NCBI GenBank assembly: GCA_002734065.2
Contig: NVXU02000002.1
Span: 1-64,000, forward strand
DNA length: 64,000 bases
Source of the DNA: Fluviicola sp.
GTDB taxonomy: Bacteria; Bacteroidota; Bacteroidia; Flavobacteriales_D; Crocinitomicaceae
Reading direction: 5' to 3'
Position numbers and translations under genes: made by a program. How positions within the stretch are numbered: the first letter of the stretch is position 1; the number at the start of each line of letters is the position of its first letter. Under the pieces are notes generated by a model. It was given only the letters and a program-made list of their open reading frames with translations, did not search any database and was not told where the DNA came from. Positions 9,031-17,925 of the stretch are shown here, piece after piece.

Positions 9031-10092
9031 ATGATTTCAGATTTAACCGTCATTGATGCAAGTTCTGTTTTAGCTGGTCCTTCCGTTGCGACTTATTTTG
9101 CAGAGTTAGGTGCACGAGTTATAAAAATCGAGCATCCCAATCATCCTGACGTTACTCGAAGTTGGAAACTGCCAAGTGAAGAAAAGACAAGCTCTGTTTC
9201 TGCTTATTTTTCCAGTATTAATTACAAGAAAGAATACCTTCAATTAGATTTAAAAAACGAAAAAGATCACGCCTCATTTTTGAAGCTGGTTGCAAGCGCG
9301 GATATTTTGGTGACTAATTTCAAAAAGGGAGATGATATCAAGTTAAAAATCGAAGACGAGCATCTTCAGGCTATTAATTCGCGCTTAATTCACGGAAAAA
9401 TAAATGGATACGGTTCCAATAGTGACCGAGTGGCCTACGATTTAATTCTTCAGGCAGAATCAGGTTTCATGTCAATGAATGGAACTCCTGAAAGCGGTCC
9501 AGTGAAAATGCCCATTGCATTTGTAGATGTTTTGGCCGCACATCACTTGAAAGAAGCGATACTTTTGGCGCTTTATCAACGGGAGAAAACTGGCCAAGGA
9601 AAAACACTCAGCGTCTCTTTGTATGATGCAGCAGTGAGTAGCCTTGTTAACCAGGCGTCTAACTATTTAATGGCAAATCATGTGCCTCAGCGCATCGGCT
9701 CTTTGCATCCTAATATTGCACCTTACGGAGAATTATTTTCCACCAAAGATGGAGCAACAATCACATTTGCAATTGGTTCAGATTTGCACTTTAAAAAGCT
9801 TTGCTCCGCTCTAGAAACCAATAGCACAGCATCAGACAGAATGTACAGTGATAATCAATGTCGCATTAAAAACAGAACAAAACTTGCCGAAGTACTGCAA
9901 GAAAAAATTGGGCTATTTAGTTGCGCTGACATTCTCCAGAAGTTACAAAAACTCAACGTTCCTGCTGGAAAAGTGAAAAATTTAGACGAGGTTTTTAGTG
10001 AGAAAGCAGCGCAGGAATTGGTGCTTGAAGAAAGCATTGACGGAGTGGAAACAAAGCGCATTAAATCCGTAATTTTCAAAGAAAATGATTGA
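9031..10092 (+). CDS. CaiB/BaiF family class III CoA-transferase
   Basis: About 353 aa from ATG 9031. The track starts at TTG 8995 inside the previous gene, but the family N-terminus begins at ISDLTVIDASSVLAGPSVA and ATG 9031 follows a purine-rich AAGAAAAGAA. Visible are GARVIKIEHP, the NYKKEYLQLDLKN segment, and MPIAFVDVLAAHH, whose Asp matches the catalytic aspartate of formyl-CoA transferase. Its role is CoA transfer between carboxylic acids; substrate unknown. The end overlaps the GNAT gene by 8 bp. Confidence 0.88.
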   Translation: MISDLTVIDASSVLAGPSVATYFAELGARVIKIEHPNHPDVTRSWKLPSEEKTSSVSAYFSSINYKKEYLQLDLKNEKDHASFLKLVASADILVTNFKKGDDIKLKIEDEHLQAINSRLIHGKINGYGSNSDRVAYDLILQAESGFMSMNGTPESGPVKMPIAFVDVLAAHHLKEAILLALYQREKTGQGKTLSVSLYDAAVSSLVNQASNYLMANHVPQRIGSLHPNIAPYGELFSTKDGATITFAIGSDLHFKKLCSALETNSTASDRMYSDNQCRIKNRTKLAEVLQEKIGLFSCADILQKLQKLNVPAGKVKNLDEVFSEKAAQELVLEESIDGVETKRIKSVIFKEND

Positions 10093-10528
10093 GGTTAGAG
10101 CACCTAAAACAGAAAACGAATGGAAGGCTTATTATGACTTGCGTTTTGTTGTCTTGCGAGAACCTTGGGGGCAACCTTTAGGAAGTGAACGAGATGAAAG
10201 CGAGGATGCAGCATTTCATTTTGCGCTGTTTGAGAATAATTCCACCTTAGAACTAAAAGGAGCCGGAAGATTGGATAGAAAAGATGCATCCACGTATCAA
10301 GTTCGGTATTTTTGCGTTGCTTCCGACTCTCAAGGCAAGGGCTACGGAAAAATATTAATGAAAGAGATAGAGAACTTCGCGAAGAAAAAAAACGCAAAAA
10401 AAATCATTCTACACGCCAGAGAAAACGCTGTGACTTTCTATAAGAATTTGGGTTATGAAATCATCGAAGAAAGCTACCTTTTGTTTGGTGAAATTCAGCA
10501 CTATTTGATGAGGAAGGGGTTGGGTTAG
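10085..10528 (+). CDS. GNAT family N-acetyltransferase
   Basis: 147 aa single GNAT domain. The acetyl-CoA site is visible as VASDSQGKGYGKILMKEIENFA (Q/RxxGxG/A pattern), followed by the usual AVTFYKNLGYE. The N-terminal RFVVLREPWGQPLGSERDE is typical of small GNATs of Bacteroidota whose substrate is not known. It overlaps the preceding CoA-transferase gene by 8 bp and ends just before a palindromic element. Confidence 0.85.
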   Translation: MIEVRAPKTENEWKAYYDLRFVVLREPWGQPLGSERDESEDAAFHFALFENNSTLELKGAGRLDRKDASTYQVRYFCVASDSQGKGYGKILMKEIENFAKKKNAKKIILHARENAVTFYKNLGYEIIEESYLLFGEIQHYLMRKGLG

Positions 10529-10532
10529 AGAG

Positions 10533-10636
10533 TTAGAAACGCTGCGCTCTTAAAAGAATCTAATTTCTAAAAGGACGGAGTCCGTTTCTAAAGCCCGAAG
10601 GGCGTATCTAATAATCTAAGAGCGAAGCGTTTCTAA
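10533..10636. repeat. ~104-bp palindromic (MITE/REP-like) element
   Basis: Terminal inverted repeats TTAGAAACGCTGCGCTCTTA (10533-10552) and TAAGAGCGAAGCGTTTCTAA (10617-10636) match at 19 of 20 positions. Between them are small hairpins GGACGGAGTCC and GCCCGAAGGGC. The right arm encodes the last residues (ETLRS) and stop of ddl on the minus strand. It sits between convergent genes and may also act as a bidirectional terminator. Confidence 0.75.
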
Positions 10637-11590
10637 AAGGACAATCTCTGCCCAAAACTCCTTGATACTTCTACCCGATGCTTCAATCATTTTGGGAACA
10701 ATGCTTTCGTTAGAAAAACCGGGTGTTGTGTTCACCTCAATAATCACTACTTGACCGTTAACTACCATGAAATCTACCCTTGCAATGGATCGCAAAGAAA
10801 GAAGTTGATAAATATCTTTGGCAATTTTCTGCACCATTTTCGTTAACTCATCACTGATTCTTGCCGGTGTAATTTCTTCTGAAAGTCCTTTATATTTTGC
10901 CTCAAAATCGAAGAAATCATTCTCCGAAACAATCTCGGTCAAGGGCAATGCAATGAGTCCCTTCTTAGAACGATATACACCGCAAGTTACTTCTGTTCCA
11001 TCTAAAAAACCTTCAATAATGACTGTTTTTCCTTCTTTGAAAGCTGCTTTTATCGCTTTATTGATATCCTCCTTTTTTGAAACTTTCGAAATGCCATAAC
11101 TAGAACCTGAATCGCAAGGTTTTACAAAAACGGGAAGTCCTAGTCGCTCAACGATTGCATCATTGCTTGGAATATCATTCGCGTCCGTACAGTAAATAGA
11201 ATCCGCAACATTGAATCCGAATCCTTTCAGGAATTGATTGCAATACCACTTGTCAAACGACAGTTGCGAAGCCAAAGGCCCCGAATTTACATAAGGCATA
11301 TCTATCATTTCAAGGTAGGCTTGCACTTTTCCATTCTCTCCCGGGTCTCCGTGAATATAAACGATAGAAAAATCAATTTTAATCACTTCATTCTCCAAAA
11401 CAAAGGACATTTCCTTAGAATCAAACGGAATTTCTTCTTCGTTTATCTTTGCAAACCATCCTTCTTTTTTCAACAAAACAAGAAACACATTGTAAGCATC
11501 TGGAAAGTTTGATTGAATATTAATCGCACTTTTTACAGATATATCGAATTCTGAAGAGAATCCGCCACAGATGATTGCTACATTGGACAT
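10616..11590 (-). CDS. ddl: D-alanine--D-alanine ligase
   Basis: 324 aa ATP-grasp enzyme making D-Ala-D-Ala for peptidoglycan. It opens VAIICGGFSSEFDISVKSA, has the FVKPCDSGSSYGISKV and IIEGFLDGTEVTCGVY segments of the ATP-grasp core, and ends with IIEVNTTPGFSNESIVPKM carrying the metal-binding Glu and Asn. The final ETLRS is contributed by the arm of a palindromic element. Six copies of an octamer repeat abut the start codon. Confidence 0.93.
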   Translation of the reverse strand: MSNVAIICGGFSSEFDISVKSAINIQSNFPDAYNVFLVLLKKEGWFAKINEEEIPFDSKEMSFVLENEVIKIDFSIVYIHGDPGENGKVQAYLEMIDMPYVNSGPLASQLSFDKWYCNQFLKGFGFNVADSIYCTDANDIPSNDAIVERLGLPVFVKPCDSGSSYGISKVSKKEDINKAIKAAFKEGKTVIIEGFLDGTEVTCGVYRSKKGLIALPLTEIVSENDFFDFEAKYKGLSEEITPARISDELTKMVQKIAKDIYQLLSLRSIARVDFMVVNGQVVIIEVNTTPGFSNESIVPKMIEASGRSIKEFWAEIVLLETLRS

Positions 11591-11591
11591 T

Positions 11592-11643
11592 GATTTAATG
11601 ATTTAATGATTTAATGATTTAATGATTTAATGATTTAATGATT
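11592..11643. repeat. Octamer tandem repeat (GATTTAAT x6) at the ddl start
   Basis: Six perfect copies of GATTTAAT plus a partial GATT start one base before the ddl ATG (minus strand ATTAAATC units). They occupy the whole translation-initiation region. A near-consensus -7 box (TACCTTCG, minus strand) lies just upstream at about 11645-11652, so the array probably lies in the 5' UTR, where copy-number change could tune expression. Confidence 0.85.
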
Positions 11644-11746
11644 CGAAGGTAAGCAATAGCGCTAAATATTTATTGGGCAACTTGAAAAAGTTTTCAGCAA
11701 ATAGGATGTGAAGAACTAATAACCCCTCTTGCTATATGCTCAAAAC

Positions 11747-11775
11747 TCTTGCTCAATCTCTTTTTACTATATTTG
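11747..11775 (+). promoter_or_regulatory. Repeat-borne -7 box upstream of the HYR-protein gene
   Basis: TATATTTG (11768-11775) matches TAnnTTTG, about 50 bp before the ATG. It is embedded in TCTTGCTCAATCTCTTTTTACTAT, which closely resembles the sequences before menA and before the acyltransferase at 16323. The TTG is only 16 bp upstream rather than 19, so strength is doubtful. Confidence 0.4.
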
Positions 11776-11826
11776 TAGAACACGAACCTTTTAAGCCGAA
11801 TTTCACCGGTTTTAAGATTACTTTTT

Positions 11827-12183
11827 ATGATGAAGTCAATATTCTTATTCATTTGTTTTACGATAAGCGCAGTCAGCTATTCGCAAACAATTCTCCTCAA
11901 TGATAATTTCGAAAGTGCATCTGGGCTTTGGACAATTTCAGGAATTCCAACTCCAAACACCTGGGAAATGGACAATTGCGCAGGAAATGGACCTGGATTT
12001 GCAGGATTAAATTCAATGTATATTTCGGATGGTTCCGCTGGTTGTGGTACAACTGGAAACGAACAATATGCTTATTCCAACAGTGCTTTATCTTCCGTTT
12101 CAATAATTAATTATGCTGTAATTAATGCCAGTTGCCTGAATAATTTAGACCTCAATTTTGATTATAAAATTGATGCAATATGA
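11827..12183 (+). CDS. N-terminal fragment of the interrupted HYR-repeat protein
   Basis: 118 aa ending DYKIDAI before TGA. It carries the signal peptide and the first part of a beta-sandwich domain (NDNFESASGLWTISG ... MYISDGSAGCGT). The downstream frame continues with DIGELVYSTDLGLSW, the expected continuation of such domains, so this is not a complete gene. Confidence 0.6.
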   Translation: MMKSIFLFICFTISAVSYSQTILLNDNFESASGLWTISGIPTPNTWEMDNCAGNGPGFAGLNSMYISDGSAGCGTTGNEQYAYSNSALSSVSIINYAVINASCLNNLDLNFDYKIDAI

Positions 12184-12429
12184 GACATTGGAGAACTCGT
12201 TTACTCAACAGATTTAGGACTTAGTTGGGTTGTTGTCGGTGCATCTTACACAGCGACTTCTGTTTGGGCATCAACTTCATTAACATTACCTGCCGCACTT
12301 GATGGAGCGAACTTTTGGTTAGGTTTTCGATTTACTTATGACAATGCTGAATCTTCACTGAATCCTTTTGCCATTGACAATGTTCTTTTAGTTGGAAGTG
12401 ACATTACTCCACCAACTATTATCTGTCCT

Positions 12430-15171
12430 TTGGTTGTACCGCTTTATGTAGAAGCAACTTGTTCAGCAAATATCATAGATTATACAACTCTTGCTTCAGC
12501 TGTTGATGTTTGTCTAGGTTCTCCGACAATCACACAGACACCAATAGCAGGAACTGTGGTCAATGTTAATGATTCTCCAACTATAATTCTCACCGCAACA
12601 GATGCTGCGGGGAATCAAAGTCAATGTTCGTTTACACAAACAATTTTTGATACAATTTCTCCAACAGTTACCTGCCCAGGAACACAAAACGTTGTAATGT
12701 CCACAAATTGTGATGCAACTGTTGGTGATTATTTATCATTGGCATCTTCTGCGGATAACTGCTCAGCTTTTGGTTCAGTAACGTTGTCGCAAACTCCAAA
12801 TTCAGGGGCAACAATTGGTGCCTCCGCAACAATCTACATCACAGCAACCGATGCTTCTGGCAATACTTCAACCTGTAATTTTGGTTTGCAAACGATAGAC
12901 AATATTGCCCCAACTGTAACTTGTCCAAATGATTCTACAGTGAGTACCGATACAGGTTGCGACTATAATTTAGCTGATTTCACTTCTTCAAGTATAGGAG
13001 CAGACAATTGCAGCCTTCCGGTTGCTTTATCATTCTCTCAATCTCCAACAATAGGGACATTAATACCCGCAGGACTTCAAGTTATAACAATTACTGTTCA
13101 AGACACGGCTGGAAATACGGGAAATTGTCAATTTAACTTAACCGTTGCTGATCAAGTTGCGCCTGTTGTAACAACTTGTGTCCCCAATCAGAATGTGATT
13201 GCTGATGTCGGGTGTCAAGGAACGCTTGTCGATTATTCTTCATTGCTCGCTGCAACGGATAATTGTTCCTCGGCAGGTAATTTAATTGTAACTCAGAATC
13301 CAGTTTCTGGGACAATCATCACTTCTACGACACTTGTGACAATGAGCATCACAGACGAGGCTGGAAATTCAGTTGACTGTCAATTCAGCGCGTTGATTTC
13401 TGATACAACAAGCCCTGTTCCAACTTGTCCAGCTGATTTTTCACTGGCTATCAATTCCAGTTGTCAATACACGTTGCCTGATTTGACAGGGTCTGTAACA
13501 GGAACCGATAATTGCTCTGTTTTTGCAAACATGACCGTTACTCAGAATCCAGCGGCAGGATCAATGGGTACTGGGATTAGCCCAGTGTTATTGACTTTGA
13601 TAGACGAGCAAGGAAATTTAGGGACCTGCATCACAACAATTACACCTATTGATGTTACAGCTCCAACAGTAACCTGTCCAACTGTCGCTCCTGTGAATAA
13701 CGGAACAAGTTGCGATTACATTCTCCCTAATTATGGATCTTTGACTTTGGTCTTGGATGATTGTCCTAATTTCACAATTTCGCAAATACCTGCACCTGGT
13801 ACAATTGTCAATCCAGGAACAACTGCTATCACCATTTTAGTCACTGACGCTGGAGGCAATTCCGTTTCATGTCCATTGAGTTTGGTAGTCATGGAGAATC
13901 AAGCACCAACGATAAGTTGCCCTGCAAATATTTCACAATGTGATCCTTTGGTCACTTTTGCAGACCCAATAAATGCTGATAATTGCTTTAGTTATTTTTA
14001 CCAAACGGATGCAACAGGACTTTCTTCAGGAAGTACTTTTCCAATCGGGATAACAAATTTACAATATGAGGTTGCCGATTCTTCTGGCAATTTAAACACG
14101 TGTTCTTTTCAAGTCGAAGTTTTAGATTTTCCTTCTTCTGCTAACATCACGGACGATACACTTCGTGTTTGTGATGCAACTTCTGTCATTGTAAATGCAG
14201 ACCCTATTACAAGTGGTTCCGGTTTGTGGACCGTTCTTTCAGGAGCTGGGAATTTCAATAATCAATTTGCAAATTCTACTGGAGTTAACAACCTTCTTGA
14301 TGGAGAAAATAGTTTTGTATGGACAGTTAGTTCTGCAAGTTGTGGCACCCTATCAGATACTATTATAGTAATAACAGCCGTTTCGCCTATTTCGGCAAGT
14401 ATTCCTGTGGATACCATGTTTGCTTGTGATTTATCAACCATAGATTTAATCACAGGTGTTGTAACCAACGGTTCTGGACTTTGGACAACGGATTTAGATG
14501 CAGTCATTGCTGTTCCGAGTGCGAATATTACAACGGCATCCATTCAAACAAATGGATGGCAATATTTTGTCTGGACGGTTGGAAATGATGCCTGCCCGTC
14601 TACCTCAGACACAATGTTTGTGATATCCAATTTAGAACCAAACATTCTGACATCTGACACAACTATATGCCAAGATGATTTGGCAAGTTTACTTGTTTCT
14701 GCAAGTGCTCCAACTCCTGAACAAACTGTTCTTTGGGCAGGAGTTTCAACCTCAATTTTCATTTCTGATCCTTCATCAAACACAACAACCATAAGTGATT
14801 TTGACATAGGGCAGAACATAATCACTTACAGCGTATCAGTGGATGGTTGTCCAACGGTGACCGATTCAATTTTAGTTATTGCCACATTATGCGATGGTTT
14901 TAATCCTGTTTTCCCAACTTTAATTACACCAAATTTAGATGGTAAAAACGATTTATTTGAAATTCTGTATTTGGAAGAGTTATTTCCAGAATGTCACCTT
15001 GCTATTTTTAATCGTTGGGGTTCTGTTGTTTATGAATCGATAGGTTACGAAGAACCTTGGGACGGAACTTACAACAACGAAAGATTACCGATGGGAACTT
15101 ACTTTTTTAAATTAGAATTGAATGATGAAGAGAACAGAACTTTCACAGGAGACATCAGCATCATTCATTAA
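12430..15171 (+). CDS. C-terminal open frame of the interrupted HYR-repeat protein
   Basis: 913 aa from a TTG that is unlikely to be a true start; the frame is open back to 12184. It contains the HYR-like repeats (CxxTxxDxxGNxxxCxF pattern), Ig-like units ending in VWTV, and the type B T9SS signal with FNRWGSVVYES and GTYFFKLELNDE. It has no signal peptide of its own, so it could not be exported if translated separately. Confidence 0.6.
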   Translation: MVVPLYVEATCSANIIDYTTLASAVDVCLGSPTITQTPIAGTVVNVNDSPTIILTATDAAGNQSQCSFTQTIFDTISPTVTCPGTQNVVMSTNCDATVGDYLSLASSADNCSAFGSVTLSQTPNSGATIGASATIYITATDASGNTSTCNFGLQTIDNIAPTVTCPNDSTVSTDTGCDYNLADFTSSSIGADNCSLPVALSFSQSPTIGTLIPAGLQVITITVQDTAGNTGNCQFNLTVADQVAPVVTTCVPNQNVIADVGCQGTLVDYSSLLAATDNCSSAGNLIVTQNPVSGTIITSTTLVTMSITDEAGNSVDCQFSALISDTTSPVPTCPADFSLAINSSCQYTLPDLTGSVTGTDNCSVFANMTVTQNPAAGSMGTGISPVLLTLIDEQGNLGTCITTITPIDVTAPTVTCPTVAPVNNGTSCDYILPNYGSLTLVLDDCPNFTISQIPAPGTIVNPGTTAITILVTDAGGNSVSCPLSLVVMENQAPTISCPANISQCDPLVTFADPINADNCFSYFYQTDATGLSSGSTFPIGITNLQYEVADSSGNLNTCSFQVEVLDFPSSANITDDTLRVCDATSVIVNADPITSGSGLWTVLSGAGNFNNQFANSTGVNNLLDGENSFVWTVSSASCGTLSDTIIVITAVSPISASIPVDTMFACDLSTIDLITGVVTNGSGLWTTDLDAVIAVPSANITTASIQTNGWQYFVWTVGNDACPSTSDTMFVISNLEPNILTSDTTICQDDLASLLVSASAPTPEQTVLWAGVSTSIFISDPSSNTTTISDFDIGQNIITYSVSVDGCPTVTDSILVIATLCDGFNPVFPTLITPNLDGKNDLFEILYLEELFPECHLAIFNRWGSVVYESIGYEEPWDGTYNNERLPMGTYFFKLELNDEENRTFTGDISIIH

Positions 15172-15190
15172 TCACAGAAGCATTAGCATT

Positions 15191-16231
15191 ATGAAATACT
15201 TATTAATTAGCATCAGTTTATTGTTCATCCAAGAATGTTGGTCACAGCAAGAATCACAGTTTGCCAATGTCATTAGTAATCCGTTCATTGTGAATCCTGC
15301 GGCGGGAGGCATGGCAGGAGTCATGCAATTTGAAACAACAGCCCGAAGACAATGGTTGGGTTACAAAGGTGGTCCAAGGACGATGATGTTTACTGGAAAT
15401 AGTCAAATTAAAACGGGTCGGAGGTCTGTTTTGTCAGAATTCAATGCGAAAAGTGCAAGTCTGTTCAAAAATCCGAAACCAACTACCGGAGCTTTAAAAC
15501 ACATTGTTGGAGGTAAGTTTATCAACGATGCTATCGGACCGTTTTCAAAAACGTCTGTATATGGATCTTACGCAATTCACATGCCTTTTATGAATGACAT
15601 GAACTTTGGCGTTGGCTTAGGCGCTGGTTGGAGTAATTTTAGAATTAACCAAGACAGAGTTGTTCTTTTTCAAGATGACGACCAAACCTATGCGAGTTTT
15701 TTGGGCAACTCTTCTTCTCAGAATATTTTCGATGCAAATGCAGGACTTGTATTTTACAATGAACGTTTTTTTGGAGGATTATCAGTTTCTCAAGCATTAA
15801 AGAATGATGTCGTTTTCAATAATGTTGAGACGCAAAGTTCGTACAACAGACACTTGTTTTTAATTGCTAAATACAAATTGGATGTCAACACTGATTTTCA
15901 ATTAGAACCATCCGTTTTTATTAAATACGCAGAAAACTCACCGTTATCGGCAGATATAGGCGCAAAAGTTCTCTATCATGATGCTATTTGGCTCGGTTTG
16001 CAATACAGAACAAGTAATGCATTCATCGTTCAAGTCGGTGTCAATTTAGTTAAGAATCTCTACCTTTCTTATGCTTATGAATTCTCCAATGGAGTCATCA
16101 GGACGGCACAAAATGGCACGCATGAAATCAATTTAGGTATTTATATTGGGAATAATAGAAAGGTAAAGAAGGAAATGGAGAGAGAAGAAAAGAAGAAGGA
16201 AGTACAAGAGAGTAAGGAGCAAGAGCTGTGA
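15191..16231 (+). CDS. PorP/SprF family type IX secretion membrane protein
   Basis: About 346 aa from ATG 15191. The track start at 15122 lies inside the previous gene, while ATG 15191 gives a clean signal peptide (MKYLLISISLLFIQECWSQ). Family marks are QFANVISNPFIVNPAAGGM, the W-x-G segment QWLGYKGGPRTMMFTG and FGVGLGAGWSNFRINQDRV; the rest is outer-membrane beta-barrel. PorP/SprF proteins usually sit beside a type B cargo gene and anchor or export it, which fits the HYR protein 19 bp upstream. The C-terminus is highly charged (KKEMEREEKKKEVQE). Confidence 0.9.
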   Translation: MKYLLISISLLFIQECWSQQESQFANVISNPFIVNPAAGGMAGVMQFETTARRQWLGYKGGPRTMMFTGNSQIKTGRRSVLSEFNAKSASLFKNPKPTTGALKHIVGGKFINDAIGPFSKTSVYGSYAIHMPFMNDMNFGVGLGAGWSNFRINQDRVVLFQDDDQTYASFLGNSSSQNIFDANAGLVFYNERFFGGLSVSQALKNDVVFNNVETQSSYNRHLFLIAKYKLDVNTDFQLEPSVFIKYAENSPLSADIGAKVLYHDAIWLGLQYRTSNAFIVQVGVNLVKNLYLSYAYEFSNGVIRTAQNGTHEINLGIYIGNNRKVKKEMEREEKKKEVQESKEQEL

Positions 16232-16263
16232 GCAACAGTAACTCAAAAGTCTTACTCTCCAAT

Positions 16264-16301
16264 CTCTTGCTCAAGACTCCAATCTCTTTTTACTATCTTT
16301 G
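16264..16301 (+). promoter_or_regulatory. Repeat-borne -7 box upstream of the acyltransferase
   Basis: TATCTTTG at 16294-16301, 21 bp before the ATG at 16323. It is preceded by CTTGCTCAAGACTCCAATC and TTTTTAC, the same module seen before menA and 11827. No TTG at 19-bp spacing was found. Confidence 0.45.
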
Positions 16302-16322
16302 CTCTGAAATTCAATTGCCATT

Positions 16323-17657
16323 ATGAGAATCATCTATTTATTAATGAAAATCTTCTTGAACTACCCTCTTGCGGTCTATTATTCAAGAAGAAAGATGGTC
16401 AATTCTCCGAAGCAAATATTTGGAAGAACGATTTACGTGAGTAATCATGCATCTTCCTTTATGGACCCCTTAATTGTTGCGGGGTTTAACTGGCCGTCAA
16501 TATTTTTCATGACTCGGTCTGATGTTTTTACCACTTTTTCGAAGCCTTTTATGTGGGCAGCGCAAACCTTGCCCATTTACCGACAATTGGACGGGAAAAA
16601 CGCCACAAAAAAGAACGATGCTGTTTTTAAACGATGCGCCAAAATTCTTTCCATCGGTCAAAATTTAATTGTTTTTGGAGAAGGTTTTACAGACGATACA
16701 TTCATTAGAAGGCTAAAACCTGTCAAGAAAGGAGCGGTGAGAATTGGATTCATTGCCTTAGAGAAAATGAATTGGAAAAAGAAGGTGTATATATGCGCTG
16801 TTGGTTGCAACTATTCTGACCCGAAAGAAATGCGCAGTGATTTATTGATTTCTTATTCAGACAAAATTTGTCTCAATGATTTTAAAGAAGAATACGAAGA
16901 GAACCCTGCGAAAGTAATCACAGATCTTACACGAAGAATTGAAGTATTAATGCAAGCACAAATCAGTGATAACAGAAAGTTAGAATTGGCTCCTTTGCAT
17001 GAAAATATCATGAAAATCACTCGAAAAGGGATGAGTTTTCCAAATTTTGACCGAAAAATCTCTTTATTGAAGCGCTGGAAATATTCTCAAAAGTTGGCCT
17101 TATGGTTAAATGACGATGCCAGAAATCAGGAAGAACTTGCAACAATAAAATCAACATTGGAAGATTATAATGCATCCTTGGAGAAAGTAAAAATATCGGA
17201 GCAACTACTTTTTTGGAAGAAGGAGAACCCAACGGGTAGTCGAAGCAAAGAAATTTTGTACTTAGTCTTAATGGCGCCTTTTGCTTTGCTCGGAACAATT
17301 CACGCAGGAATTCCTTATTTGTGGGTGAAAAGCTTCACGGAAAAAACAATGAAACGACCTGTTTTTTGGAGTTCTGTGAAGTTATTTTTGGGTGTAATTA
17401 CCATTGCATTATTCAATATTATTTTACTTGCAATCCTCTACAACACAATAGAATTAGGTGTTAGCGGATGGTGGTTGATTCTGTATTTCTTTGTTGTTAT
17501 TGGTTTTACCGCACCCGTTTTCTATGATTGGATGACCACGCTGAAGTCGTTTAAGGAGAAAGGGGAAGTGAACGGGATGAACCTTGGTGAACTTATAAAA
17601 GAGAGAGAGAAAGTGGAGAAAGATGTGGCGATGTTTTTAGGGGAGGAATTCAAATGA
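16323..17657 (+). CDS. PlsC-type glycerolipid acyltransferase
   Basis: 444 aa. The N-terminal half is an acyltransferase domain: SNHASSFMDPLIVAG (the HX5D form seen in Gpt2/Sct1-like relatives), RSDVF, LPIYRQLDG and IVFGEGFTDDTFIRRLKPVKKGA in place of the FPEG motif. The C-terminal ~110 residues contain two or three transmembrane helices. Likely acylates glycerol phosphate or lysophosphatidic acid at the membrane; acyl donor unknown. Its stop overlaps the next small gene by 4 bp. Confidence 0.85.
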   Translation: MRIIYLLMKIFLNYPLAVYYSRRKMVNSPKQIFGRTIYVSNHASSFMDPLIVAGFNWPSIFFMTRSDVFTTFSKPFMWAAQTLPIYRQLDGKNATKKNDAVFKRCAKILSIGQNLIVFGEGFTDDTFIRRLKPVKKGAVRIGFIALEKMNWKKKVYICAVGCNYSDPKEMRSDLLISYSDKICLNDFKEEYEENPAKVITDLTRRIEVLMQAQISDNRKLELAPLHENIMKITRKGMSFPNFDRKISLLKRWKYSQKLALWLNDDARNQEELATIKSTLEDYNASLEKVKISEQLLFWKKENPTGSRSKEILYLVLMAPFALLGTIHAGIPYLWVKSFTEKTMKRPVFWSSVKLFLGVITIALFNIILLAILYNTIELGVSGWWLILYFFVVIGFTAPVFYDWMTTLKSFKEKGEVNGMNLGELIKEREKVEKDVAMFLGEEFK

Positions 17658-17917
17658 AAACTTCCATCCTTACAAAAATCAACCTGTCAATCGTTGTTTA
17701 TTTTGTCTTTGTTTTCTTAATTTACACCTATAAAATTGAGCACGTTTTAATTGGTGTAATCTGGGAAATTACACTCCTCCCAATGATGCTTGCTCCGTTT
17801 GTATTTTTAGGTTTTAGCATTTATTCTATTCTAAAGAAGGAGAAAGATGTCTGGTTCCTAATAAGTGCAGCTCTTTTATTCATCTGTGTAATAATACTGA
17901 TTGGTAGTTTGTTTTAA
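17654..17917 (+). CDS. Small membrane protein, unknown
   Basis: 87 aa with three predicted transmembrane segments (IVVYFVFVFLIYTY, LLPMMLAPFVFLGFSIYSIL, LISAALLFICVIILIGSLF). No family is recognised. It overlaps the acyltransferase stop by 4 bp and so is probably translated with it; it is convergent with crcB. Confidence 0.6.
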   Translation: MKTSILTKINLSIVVYFVFVFLIYTYKIEHVLIGVIWEITLLPMMLAPFVFLGFSIYSILKKEKDVWFLISAALLFICVIILIGSLF

Positions 17918-17925
17918 TAAAGAAT

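Larger units (their letters stand above)
11827..15171 (+). pseudogene. HYR-repeat T9SS type B cargo protein, interrupted by one in-frame TGA
   Basis: ORFs 11827..12183 and 12430..15171 are in the same frame. Reading straight through the single TGA at 12181-12183 gives a continuous 1113-residue sense frame, and I found no other stop between them. The restored protein has a signal peptide (IFLFICFTISAVSYSQ), a jelly-roll-like domain (~20-190), seven HYR-like repeats (each opening like APTVTCP), three further Ig/PKD-like units and a CHU_C type B T9SS sorting domain (ITPNLDGKNDLFEI ... FNRWG ... LPMGTYFFKLEL). Expected to be exported by T9SS to the surface. The stop is a recent point mutation, a population variant or a sequencing error. 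Confidence 0.8.

Noticed and set aside
11592-11643. CRISPR array
   Set aside because: The repeats are 8-bp direct tandem units without spacers; no array with spacers was seen anywhere in the window.
12181-12183. TGA as a reassigned sense codon
   Set aside because: TGA ends many clear genes here (menA, CoA-transferase, DUF58, BtaA-like), and the only release factor visible is RF2, which reads UGA.
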